Origin: Acidobacteriota bacterium
Lineage (GTDB): Bacteria; Acidobacteriota; Vicinamibacteria; Vicinamibacterales; 2-12-FULL-66-21
Reading direction: 5' to 3'
DNA length: 6,997 nucleotides
NCBI GenBank assembly: GCA_013362195.1
Contig: JABFWM010000501.1
Coordinates: forward strand, 1 to 6,997
Every line of letters begins with the position of its first letter. Position 1 is the stretch's first letter. Shown one piece after another: positions 1 through 5,901 of the stretch. Made by a program: the position numbers and the translations under genes. The notes beneath the pieces were generated by a model. That model saw only the letters and a list, made by a program, of their open reading frames with translations. It made no database searches and was not told the origin of the DNA.

Positions 1-1
1 G

Positions 2-916
2 GAGCTCGCCCCGGCGTCACCATGGGCGCTCGTCGACATCGTTCAGCGCGCAGGGCTCCCGCCGGGCGTGTTGAACCTCGTCATGGGGTCGGGATCGACG
101 CTCGGCCCGGCGCTGACCGGATCGACCGACATCGACGCGGTCAGCTTCACCGGATCGCAGGACGTCGGCGCATCGGTGGCCGCGGCCGCGGTGAAGAATG
201 GCACGCGGGTGCAGCTCGAGATGGGCGGAAAGAACCCGCTCGTCGTCCTCGACGACGCGGATCTGCCGACGGCGGTGAACGTCGCCGTCAACGGCGCGTA
301 CTTCCAGGCCGGGCAGCGCTGCACGGCCTCGAGCCGCATCATCGTCACCGAAGGCATCCACGATCGCTTCATCGACGCGATGGTCGAGCGCATGAAGCGC
401 CTCGTCGTTGACGACGCGCTGAAGCCGGGGACCGAGATCGGTCCGGTCGTCGACGAGCGGCAGCTCGAAAAGAACTTCGAGTACCTCGACATCGGCCGCC
501 GCGAAGGGGGCCGCCTCGTCTACGGCGGCGACCGCTTGCAGCGCGAGCACGACGGCTACTACATGGCGCCGGCGATTTTCACCGACACCCTGCCGTCGAT
601 GCGCATCAACCGCGAAGAGATTTTCGGGCCCGTGGCCTCGGTGATCCGCGTCAAGCATTACGACGAGGCGCTCGCGGTCGCGAACGACACGCCCTTCGGC
701 CTGTCGAGCGGCATCGTCACCACCTCGCTGAAGCACGCGAGCCACTTCAGGCGGCACACGCAGAGCGGCCTGGTGATGGTCAACCTGCCCACGGCGGGGC
801 TCGACTACCACGTGCCGTTCGGCGGACGGAAGAAGTCGAGTTACGGCCCGCGGGAGCAGGGCTCGTACGCGCGGGAGTTCTATACGGTGGTGAAGACGGC
901 CTATATTGCGCCCTGA
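2..916 (+). CDS. Aldehyde dehydrogenase, 2,5-dioxovalerate (alpha-ketoglutaric semialdehyde) dehydrogenase-like, 5' truncated by window edge
   Basis: Seen: the reading frame is open from base 2 to a TGA at 914-916, giving 304 residues that lack the N-terminus. It carries the ALDH core: the FTGS turn of the nucleotide-binding region (about nt 146), LEMGGKNP with the general-base Glu at nt 218-220, and GQRCTA with the nucleophilic Cys at nt 320-322. The Glu-Cys distance is 34 residues, as in classical ALDHs. EEIFGPV (about nt 617) and a C-terminal PFGGRKKSSYGPREQG segment follow. Known: ALDHs oxidise aldehydes to acids with NAD(P)+ in the cytosol, and family members are about 480 residues, so roughly 175 are missing here. 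Inference: the 'NLPTAG.DYHVPFGG' C-terminus resembles the type that converts 2,5-dioxopentanoate to 2-oxoglutarate in pentose, glucarate and galactarate catabolism. Substrate is less certain than family, since other ALDH subfamilies share much of this. Both catalytic residues are intact, so the enzyme is probably active. Confidence 0.9.
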   Translation, partial: ELAPASPWALVDIVQRAGLPPGVLNLVMGSGSTLGPALTGSTDIDAVSFTGSQDVGASVAAAAVKNGTRVQLEMGGKNPLVVLDDADLPTAVNVAVNGAYFQAGQRCTASSRIIVTEGIHDRFIDAMVERMKRLVVDDALKPGTEIGPVVDERQLEKNFEYLDIGRREGGRLVYGGDRLQREHDGYYMAPAIFTDTLPSMRINREEIFGPVASVIRVKHYDEALAVANDTPFGLSSGIVTTSLKHASHFRRHTQSGLVMVNLPTAGLDYHVPFGGRKKSSYGPREQGSYAREFYTVVKTAYIAP

Positions 917-955
917 GCGCGTGCGCGCGCGGCGAAGGCCGCACACCGTTTCCAT

Positions 956-993
956 TTGACAGACCTCCCGCCGAGTGGGAACCTGTGTCCCAC
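956..993. promoter_or_regulatory. Candidate promoter/operator region upstream of the TonB-dependent receptor, with a perfect 6-bp dyad
   Basis: Seen: a perfect inverted repeat GTGGGA-ACCTGTG-TCCCAC occupies 975-993 (6-bp arms, 7-nt spacer). It lies 14 nt after a consensus-looking TTGACA at 956-961. No convincing -10 hexamer lies 16-18 nt beyond that TTGACA, so the -35 reading is weak. Inference: the dyad could bind a dimeric regulator of the receptor gene that begins at 1065, or form a small hairpin in its leader. It is too short and lacks a T-run, so it is unlikely to be an intrinsic terminator for the dehydrogenase. Confidence 0.4.
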
Positions 994-1050
994 GTCAAAA
1001 ATGGCCTAAACAGCCGGATTCGTGTCACCGGTCAGTTCGGCTCGTCTCTA

Positions 1051-1058
1051 AGGGAGGA
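1051..1058 (+). promoter_or_regulatory. Ribosome binding site that sets the receptor start
   Basis: AGGGAGGA at 1051-1058 is a strong Shine-Dalgarno sequence. The ATG at 1059 directly abuts it and is too close, whereas the in-frame ATG at 1065 sits 6 nt downstream, an ideal spacing. The longer frame opening at GTG 975 would place this sequence inside the gene and put a non-signal-like segment ahead of the signal peptide. Confidence 0.75.
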
Positions 1059-1064
1059 ATGGAG

Positions 1065-4000
1065 ATGCTCGACCTGCTCAGGCGAGCGCGCGGCCGAGAA
1101 CGCGCGCTCGTGGCGGTGTGTACGTTTGTACTCCTCGCGGCTTCCTGGTCCGCCGCGTACGCGCAGGCGGTCAAGGGAACGCTGCTCGGAAATATCACTG
1201 ACGACGGCGGGCTGGCGCTGCCCGGCGTCACCGTGACGATCACGGAACAGAACACCAACATCACCTACTCGATCGCGGCGAACGAGTCGGGGTATTACAT
1301 CTTTTCGAACCTCAAGGACGGCGTGTATCGCGTCGAGGGGGAGCTCTCCGGGTTCAAGAAGACGGTGCGCGAGAACGTCCGCGTCGACGTCAATCAGACG
1401 GTCCGCGTCGACATGAAGATGGAAGTCGGCGCGCTGCAGGAGACGATTACCGTCGTCGGCGAGACACCGGCGCTGCAGACGGATCGCGCGGACACGGGCC
1501 GCATCATCCCGAGCGTGCAGCTGCAGGAAGTGCCGCTCGGCTTCAACCGCAACTTCCAGGGGATGCTGCTGACGGTGCCGGGCGCGACGCGGCCGTTCCG
1601 TCCGCACTCGGAGTTCTTCAACGCGCAGGACAGCCTGTCCACGAACGTCAACGGGCAGTCGCGTCTCGCGAACAACGTCCAGATTGAAGGCGTGGACGAC
1701 AATCACCGCACCGGCCTGCTGACGACGCTGATTCCCTCGGCGGAAGCGATCGAAACGGTCAACATCACGACCAGCAACTACGACGCGGAGTTCGGCCGCG
1801 CGGGCGGCGCGATCACCAACGTCACGCTGCGCTCGGGCACCAACGATCTCAAGGGGAGCGTCTTCGCGTTCGGCAACAACGAGAAGACGAACGCGCCCGG
1901 ATATTTCTCCCACCGCAATCCGCCGACCACCTACCTGCAGAGCGGGTTCACGCTCGGCGGTCCGATCCGCCGCAACAAGCTGTTCTACTTCGGCGACTAC
2001 CAGCACACGCTGGACGACTCCGGCCGCACCCAGCGCGCGACGATTCCGATCGAAGCGTTCCGCAACGGCGACTTCAGCGCGGCGCCGACCACGATCTACA
2101 ACCCGTTCACCGGCGCCCCCGATGGCACCGGCCGCGAGCCGTTCCCGGGCAACCGGATCCCGCAGGAGCTGATCAGCCCGATCGCGCGGGCGATTCTGGC
2201 GAACCTGCCGGCGCCGAACATCGCGGCGACGCTCGGGCAGACGAACTACCAGACCGATTACGTCCGCCACAAGGTGACCGACTCGTTCGACACCAAGATC
2301 AACTACCAGTTGAGCGCGAACGATCAGATTTCCGGGCGCGTCAGCTTCATGCGGCCGGAAATCACGGATCCGCCGATCTTCGGGATCTACGGCGGCGGCG
2401 GCAAGGATTTCTCCGGCGTCGGCACCGACACCACGTGGAGCACGGGCCTCAACTGGACGCGGACGTGGAGCAGCACGCTGGTCATGGAAGCCCGCGGCGG
2501 CATGAACTACTACCACAACGAGGCGCTCTCGTCGGGCAACGGGCTGAGCACCGCGAAGGACCTGGGGATCCGCGGCGCGAACATCGACCCGTGGACGAGC
2601 GGCATGACCTCGATGGCCATCGGCGGCTTCAGCAGCCCGCTGGTCGGCTTCGCGAACAGCCTGCCGTGGGATCGCTCCGAGCGCACCATGCAGTTCGCGG
2701 CGGTGTTCACGAAGCTGGTGGGCAATCACACGATCAAGTTCGGTGAAGACGGACGCCACGTGCGCGACTTCCTGCTGCAGACGCAGGACAACGGCGGGCC
2801 GCGCGGTCAGTTCGACTTCGGCGGCGCGCAGACCGCGGTTCCGAGCGATACGCGCGCGCAATCCGGGTTCGCGAACGCGTTCGCGGCGTTCCTGCTCGAC
2901 TGGCCGTCGCGCGTCCGGCGCGACTTGAAAGTCGTAGACCCCGGCGTACGGCAGAACGCCTTCTTCACGTTCGTCCAGGACAAGTGGGCGGTCTCGAAGA
3001 AGCTGACCGTCGACCTCGGCCTGCGGCACGAGTACTACTCGCCGTTCATCGGCCTCGTCGACCAGGGCGGCTTGTCGAACTACGATCTCGCAACGAACAC
3101 GCTGCAGGTGGCCGGCTACGGCAACGTGTCGAAGAGCGTGGGCGTGAAGAGCTACTGGAAGAACTTCGCGCCGCGCGCGGGCATGTCGTACCGCGTCGAC
3201 GACAAGACCGTGCTGCGGGCCGGTTACGGCGTCAGCACGATTCCGTTCCCGGACAACAGCTACGCCTACAACTTCCCGGTGAAGCAGAACAACCAGTTCA
3301 ATGCCCCGAACAGCTTCGCGCGGGCGGGCTCGATGGCGCAGGGCTTCCCGGACCCGGTGGTCGCGCAGATTCCCTCGGACGGCATCATCGACGCCAGCTC
3401 GCCGCAGTTCCTGAATGCGGGCTTCTTCAACATTCCGTCGGACCTCCACGAAGGCTCGCTCCATTCGTGGAACGTCGCGTATCAGAGGCAGCTGCCGGGC
3501 AACTGGACGGCGGAGGCCGCATACGTGGGCAACCGCGGCCACGACATCGCCACCGCCTATCCGGCCAACGCCGGTCTGGTGCTCGGCGCGGACAACGCCG
3601 GCCGGCCGCTCAATCAGCTGTTCGGGAAGAACGCGGACGTCACGACGTGGAAGCCGCTCAAGACCGAATATCATTCGCTGCAGGTGAAGGTCGACAGGCG
3701 CTTCGCCAACGGCGTGATGTTCACCAACTCGTACACGCTGGGGCGCGGCAGGAGCTACAACACGGGCGACAGCAACGGCGGCATCCCGACGCCGGCGGAC
3801 CTCGCACGGAGCTGGGCTCGCACCGATCAGGATCGTCTGCACGCCTTCGTGAGCAGCTTCCTCTATCAGCTGCCCTTCGGCCCCGATCGCACCTGGCTGA
3901 AGAACGGTCCGCTGTCGCAGATCCTGGGCGGCTGGCAGGTGAGTGGTTTCCTGACCGCGCAGTCGGGATTGCCGATCAACTTCACCGCGAGCGGCGCCAC

Positions 4001-4370
4001 GCTTCGCGCGCCGGGCAACACGCAGCGGCCGGACGCGTCGGGAACGCCGGAAGTGCTCGGCGCGATCGGACCCGGACAACTGTGGTTCGACACGTCGGTC
4101 TTCTCGGCGGCGCCGCCCAACACCTTCGGGAACGTCCGCCGCAATGAGCTGCTGGATGGTCCCGGCTTCGTCAATCTCGACGCGACGATCGCCAAGCTAT
4201 TCCGCTTCGCCGGCGCCGCGCGCGGCGAGATCCGCGCGGACATCTTCAACCTGACGAACACGCCGCACTTCGACCGGCCGAGCGGCAGTTTCGGCAGCGC
4301 CAACTTCGGCCAGATCACCAGCGCGTTCGGTGAACGCTCGGTGCGGTTCGGCGTGAAAGTGACGTTTTAA
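1065..4370 (+). CDS. TonB-dependent receptor with N-terminal carboxypeptidase-regulatory-like domain (Oar-like outer-membrane transporter)
   Basis: Role: an outer-membrane beta-barrel that takes up a bulky substrate using TonB/ExbBD energy. Seen (1101 residues from ATG 1065): a signal peptide with a basic n-region (RRARGRER), a hydrophobic core (residues 14-28) and a cleavage site near AYA/AQA at 33-35. Next comes a carboxypeptidase-regulatory-like Ig fold at about 36-120 (GTLLGNITD...LPGVTVTI...SGYYIFSNLKDGVYRVE...GFKK). A plug follows at about 135-265, including NVQIEGVDDNH (about 204) and YDAEFGRAGGAI (about 238). A long barrel runs to the end, with a late DIFNLTNTPHF stretch (about 1058) and a terminal aromatic strand, VRFGVKVTF. 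The only Cys is in the signal peptide, so the mature protein is Cys-free, as is common for outer-membrane barrels. Known: proteins of this size and architecture are abundant in Acidobacteriota. Inference: a nearby sugar-acid type dehydrogenase hints at a carbohydrate-derived ligand, but the substrate is unknown. I found no convincing TonB box. The gene appears intact. Confidence 0.93.
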   Translation: MLDLLRRARGRERALVAVCTFVLLAASWSAAYAQAVKGTLLGNITDDGGLALPGVTVTITEQNTNITYSIAANESGYYIFSNLKDGVYRVEGELSGFKKTVRENVRVDVNQTVRVDMKMEVGALQETITVVGETPALQTDRADTGRIIPSVQLQEVPLGFNRNFQGMLLTVPGATRPFRPHSEFFNAQDSLSTNVNGQSRLANNVQIEGVDDNHRTGLLTTLIPSAEAIETVNITTSNYDAEFGRAGGAITNVTLRSGTNDLKGSVFAFGNNEKTNAPGYFSHRNPPTTYLQSGFTLGGPIRRNKLFYFGDYQHTLDDSGRTQRATIPIEAFRNGDFSAAPTTIYNPFTGAPDGTGREPFPGNRIPQELISPIARAILANLPAPNIAATLGQTNYQTDYVRHKVTDSFDTKINYQLSANDQISGRVSFMRPEITDPPIFGIYGGGGKDFSGVGTDTTWSTGLNWTRTWSSTLVMEARGGMNYYHNEALSSGNGLSTAKDLGIRGANIDPWTSGMTSMAIGGFSSPLVGFANSLPWDRSERTMQFAAVFTKLVGNHTIKFGEDGRHVRDFLLQTQDNGGPRGQFDFGGAQTAVPSDTRAQSGFANAFAAFLLDWPSRVRRDLKVVDPGVRQNAFFTFVQDKWAVSKKLTVDLGLRHEYYSPFIGLVDQGGLSNYDLATNTLQVAGYGNVSKSVGVKSYWKNFAPRAGMSYRVDDKTVLRAGYGVSTIPFPDNSYAYNFPVKQNNQFNAPNSFARAGSMAQGFPDPVVAQIPSDGIIDASSPQFLNAGFFNIPSDLHEGSLHSWNVAYQRQLPGNWTAEAAYVGNRGHDIATAYPANAGLVLGADNAGRPLNQLFGKNADVTTWKPLKTEYHSLQVKVDRRFANGVMFTNSYTLGRGRSYNTGDSNGGIPTPADLARSWARTDQDRLHAFVSSFLYQLPFGPDRTWLKNGPLSQILGGWQVSGFLTAQSGLPINFTASGATLRAPGNTQRPDASGTPEVLGAIGPGQLWFDTSVFSAAPPNTFGNVRRNELLDGPGFVNLDATIAKLFRFAGAARGEIRADIFNLTNTPHFDRPSGSFGSANFGQITSAFGERSVRFGVKVTF

Positions 4371-4383
4371 AACAATGACGGCG

Positions 4384-4416
4384 CCCGGCGGCGCGCGTAA
4401 TCGCGCGGCCGCCGGG
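4384..4416 (+). terminator. GC-rich hairpin after the receptor gene, probable terminator
   Basis: Seen: 13 nt past the receptor stop, the 5' arm at 4384-4397 pairs with the 3' arm at 4402-4416. This gives 9 bp (CCCGGCGGC with GCCGCCGGG), one bulged C, 5 more GC pairs and a TAAT loop. No T-run follows (the next bases are TGTCGTG), so this is not a canonical intrinsic terminator. Inference: in a GC-rich genome such a stem directly behind a stop most likely ends or stabilises the receptor transcript and separates it from the response regulator. Confidence 0.6.
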
Positions 4417-4504
4417 TGTCGTGACCGGGAGGGGCGTCCGCACCCTGGTGTCCTGGCCCGCGCGTTGCCTTAGATCCGGGTACCCCAGTAATTCACGGCC
4501 CCTG

Positions 4505-4540
4505 CCGTCTGAAGCGCATACAGGACGGTCCGGGACCGTC
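4505..4540 (+). promoter_or_regulatory. Overlapping alternative stems just upstream of the zinc-ribbon response regulator
   Basis: Seen: a perfect dyad GACGGTC-CGG-GACCGTC lies at 4524-4540, ending 6 nt before the ATG at 4547. The GACGG at 4524-4528 can instead pair with CCGTC at 4505-4509, extended by TG/CA across a bulged G, so the two folds exclude each other. No Shine-Dalgarno sequence lies between the dyad and the ATG. Inference: this could be a repressor operator or a leader that controls translation start. It matches no riboswitch class I know. The remainder of 4417-4504 shows nothing beyond a GGGTACCC palindrome at 4478-4485. Confidence 0.35.
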
Positions 4541-4546
4541 TGCTTT

Positions 4547-5131
4547 ATGGACATCCACTGTCCGCGATGCGGCTTGCCGGCCGAAGCGGCCGGGCACGAG
4601 GACGGGCGCGCATTCTTCGCCTGTTCCCGGTGTCAACGTGTCTTTTCAGCGCCGCTCGCCTCGTTCATTCCCCATGCCGGTCCGGCGGGAGCGCTCGCCA
4701 CTCGCGTCCTGGTGGTCGATGATGCCGACGCGATGGTGCACCTGTTGCGCATGTGGCTCGAGGACGAAGGATGCGAAGTGTTCACGGCCGTGTCCGGACG
4801 TGATGCGCTCGATCTCGCCGCCACCTACTATCCCGATGTCGTGTTCGTGGATCTGGTGATGCCGCCGCCCGACGGATTCCGCGTCTGCCACGAGCTGAAG
4901 ACGCGCCTCGCACCCGAAATCATCCTGATGACCGGCGTCTCGAACCCGGACTCGCGCCGGCGCGCCGCGGAACTTGGCGTCGTCGCGCTGCTGGAGAAGC
5001 CGTTCACGCGCGAGGCGGCCATGGCGGCGTACGGTACGGCCGTCGAGCGGTGCCGCCGCGATCCCTTGTCGCGGCTGCGCGCCCACTTCGGCGGCGTGCC
5101 GCGTCTGCCGCGCGGCGTCGCGATCGAGTGA
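4547..5131 (+). CDS. Response regulator: N-terminal zinc ribbon fused to a receiver domain, no output domain
   Basis: Seen (194 residues from ATG 4547): residues 1-34 contain CPRCG (C5, C8) and, after 17 residues, CSRC (C26, C29) followed by RVF. This is a four-Cys knuckle like short zinc ribbons. A linker (35-51) leads to a receiver domain (about 52-165): acidic pair D58/D59, phospho-acceptor D102 in VDLVMP, T129 in LMTG and K151 in EKPF. All residues needed for phosphorylation are present. After the last helix only a basic tail of about 27 residues remains, so there is no DNA-binding or enzymatic output. Start choice: the frame is open back to GTG 4421, but the extra 42 residues resemble no domain, and the ATG at 4547 places the Cys pair at the usual N-terminal position. 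It lacks a clear Shine-Dalgarno. Neighbours: its stop is 3 nt from that of the converging coiled-coil gene. Inference: it probably works through protein or nucleic-acid contacts of the ribbon; the cognate kinase is not in view. Confidence 0.88.
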   Translation: MDIHCPRCGLPAEAAGHEDGRAFFACSRCQRVFSAPLASFIPHAGPAGALATRVLVVDDADAMVHLLRMWLEDEGCEVFTAVSGRDALDLAATYYPDVVFVDLVMPPPDGFRVCHELKTRLAPEIILMTGVSNPDSRRRAAELGVVALLEKPFTREAAMAAYGTAVERCRRDPLSRLRAHFGGVPRLPRGVAIE

Positions 5132-5134
5132 CTC

Positions 5135-5323
5135 TTACGATCGCGTCACACGCCGCGGACGCCGCACGGTGCGCTTCACGCGAGACGACGGCGACGGCGG
5201 TGCCGGCGCCTTCTCGAGGTTGTCGATCAGCCGCTGCGTGTCTTCGAGCACTTGCCCCGTGGTCCGGTGCAGGCGCTGCAGCTCGCGCTGCATCCGTAAC
5301 AGCCTCTGAAGGGCGTCTCGCAT
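5135..5323 (-). CDS. Small coiled-coil protein with basic tail, function unknown
   Basis: I do not recognise a named family. Seen: 62 residues from the ATG at 5323-5321 to a TAA at 5137-5135. A strong AGGAG Shine-Dalgarno sits exactly 6 nt ahead, which favours this ATG over the in-frame TTG at 5329. Residues 4-36 form a nearly uninterrupted heptad pattern: a positions A4, M11, L18, V25, L32 and d positions L8, L15, T22, T29, L36. A Pro/Ser hinge (KAPAPPSPSS) and an Arg/Lys-rich tail ending RRPRRVTRS follow. No signal peptide or membrane segment is visible. It converges on the zinc-ribbon response regulator (stops 3 nt apart) and diverges from the second receiver gene. Inference: it is a small dimerising protein whose basic tail could bind nucleic acid or a receiver surface. 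The RBS plus heptads make it more credible than the longer non-coding frames around it, but it could still be spurious. Confidence 0.6.
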   Translation of the reverse strand: MRDALQRLLRMQRELQRLHRTTGQVLEDTQRLIDNLEKAPAPPSPSSRVKRTVRRPRRVTRS

Positions 5324-5329
5324 GAGCAA

Positions 5330-5334
5330 CTCCT
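5330..5334 (-). promoter_or_regulatory. Ribosome binding site of the small coiled-coil gene
   Basis: On the minus strand AGGAG (5334-5330) is followed by TTGCTC and then ATG at 5323. The 6-nt spacing is optimal. This is the main non-homology evidence that the short minus-strand frame is translated. Confidence 0.6.
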
Positions 5335-5369
5335 AGACGCGAAGGACGGTAAAAATGCGCAGATCAGGA

Positions 5370-5398
5370 TCCACACACAGGCGAAGGTGCTTTATAGT
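5370..5398 (+). promoter_or_regulatory. Candidate sigma-70-type promoter for the stand-alone receiver gene, with very short leader
   Basis: Seen: TATAGT (5393-5398, 5 of 6 to TATAAT) lies 17 nt after TCCACA (5370-5375, 4 of 6 to TTGACA). Transcription would start near 5405, only about 6 nt before the ATG at 5411, and no Shine-Dalgarno precedes that ATG. The same AT-rich patch reads TATAAA on the minus strand (5396-5391) and could also serve the divergent coiled-coil gene, although no good minus-strand -35 is visible. The rest of the divergent gap, 5337-5369, shows nothing else. Confidence 0.45.
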
Positions 5399-5410
5399 GA
5401 TACACATCGC

Positions 5411-5803
5411 ATGAGTGCCGCGTCTGTCCTAAAGAAGAAGTCTGCCCCTTGTGTGCTCATCGTCGAGGACGATCCAGACGTCAGGGAGATGATGGAACTG
5501 CTGCTCTCGTCGATGGGCTACCGCACCGTCACGGCCGAGAACGGCGCGGTGGCGCTGGACCGCCTGCGGGAATCACGCCCATGCATGGTACTGCTCGACC
5601 TCATGATGCCGGTCATGACCGGATGGGAATTCCGCGAGCGGCAGCTGGCAGACCCGCACCTGTCGTCGATTCCGGTCTTGTGCATGTCCGCCGTCTACCA
5701 GCCCGACGACGTGAAGACGAAGCTCCAGGTGCAGTGTCTCGCCAAGCCTCTCGACTTCGGGCGGCTGATTGACGAGATCGCCACCACGTGCGGCCGCCCC
5801 TGA
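5411..5803 (+). CDS. Single-domain response regulator (CheY-like receiver)
   Basis: Role: a phospho-switch protein that receives a phosphoryl group from a histidine kinase or phosphotransfer protein and acts by protein contact. Seen (130 residues from ATG 5411): a lysine-rich lead (KKKSAP), VLIVEDD with acidic residues E19, D20 and D21, phospho-acceptor D63 in LLDLMMPVMTGWEF, switch residue S93 in VLCMSAV and K112 in CLAKPLDF. The protein ends straight after the final helix, so there is no output domain. Start choice: the frame extends to GTG 5387, but the TATAGT element lies inside that extension, and ATG 5411 gives a normal receiver N-terminus. No Shine-Dalgarno is visible, so a leaderless or near-leaderless message is likely. 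Neighbours: divergent from the coiled-coil gene and 98 nt ahead of the dioxygenase. Its partner kinase is not in the window. It differs from the zinc-ribbon regulator in sequence and is not a recent duplicate. Confidence 0.9.
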   Translation: MSAASVLKKKSAPCVLIVEDDPDVREMMELLLSSMGYRTVTAENGAVALDRLRESRPCMVLLDLMMPVMTGWEFRERQLADPHLSSIPVLCMSAVYQPDDVKTKLQVQCLAKPLDFGRLIDEIATTCGRP

Positions 5804-5852
5804 GCACGGACGAGCAGTAACGTCGCGGTGCGGGCAGTGCTATCGTGGCAGG

Positions 5853-5881
5853 GTGCCGGGCGTCGCGTACCCGCCGGGCAC
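5853..5881 (+). terminator. Hairpin between receiver gene and dioxygenase (terminator or leader stem)
   Basis: Seen: GTGCCGGGCG (5853-5862) pairs with CGCCGGGCAC (5872-5881) with one G-G mismatch and a 9-nt loop. It ends 5 nt before the AAGGAG of the dioxygenase, and no T-run follows. It may end the receiver transcript or lie in the dioxygenase leader close to its ribosome binding site. The sequence alone cannot decide. Confidence 0.4.
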
Positions 5882-5886
5882 GCGCC

Positions 5887-5892
5887 AAGGAG
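5887..5892 (+). promoter_or_regulatory. Ribosome binding site fixing the dioxygenase start
   Basis: AAGGAG at 5887-5892 lies 9 nt before ATG 5902. The frame extends upstream to GTG 5845, but that extension is arginine-rich, runs through the hairpin and would place the metal-binding GLHHIT motif unusually far from the N-terminus. Confidence 0.7.
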
Positions 5893-5901
5893 CCTCCCAC
5901 C

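Noticed and set aside
17..955. Minus-strand open frame (312 codons) opposite the aldehyde dehydrogenase
   Set aside because: The plus frame contains catalytic Glu and Cys motifs. The minus product is an Arg/His-rich shadow with no family resemblance.
956..984. Full sigma-70 promoter from TTGACA at 956
   Set aside because: The TTGACA is a perfect -35 match, but the hexamers at 16-18 nt spacing (around GAACCT) do not resemble TATAAT, so I keep it only as part of a low-confidence regulatory region.
975..1064. Upstream GTG start for the receptor
   Set aside because: It would begin on the dyad and add 30 residues (including two Cys) ahead of a proper signal peptide. The strong Shine-Dalgarno at 1051-1058 points to ATG 1065.
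1032..4079. Long minus-strand open frame (1015 codons) opposite the receptor gene
   Set aside because: It is Arg/Val/Ala-rich, low-complexity and has no recognisable domain, while the plus strand encodes a clear receptor with signal peptide, plug and barrel. Long antisense frames are expected opposite GC-rich genes.
2984..4147. Plus-strand frame of 387 codons overlapping the receptor in another phase
   Set aside because: It lies wholly inside the receptor, with Arg/Gly/Pro-rich composition typical of a shifted GC-rich frame and no domain.
4421..4546. Upstream GTG start for the zinc-ribbon regulator
   Set aside because: The 42-residue extension starts right behind the terminator-like stem, has no ribosome site and resembles no domain.
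4417..4546. Riboswitch in the leader of the zinc-ribbon regulator
   Set aside because: Paired elements exist, but I see no conserved core of any riboswitch class I know. Only the alternative stems are reported.
5050..5325. Two overlapping plus-strand frames covering the end of the zinc-ribbon regulator and the coiled-coil gene
   Set aside because: Arg/Ala/Ser-rich with no ribosome site. The minus-strand coiled-coil frame has an ideal Shine-Dalgarno and heptads.
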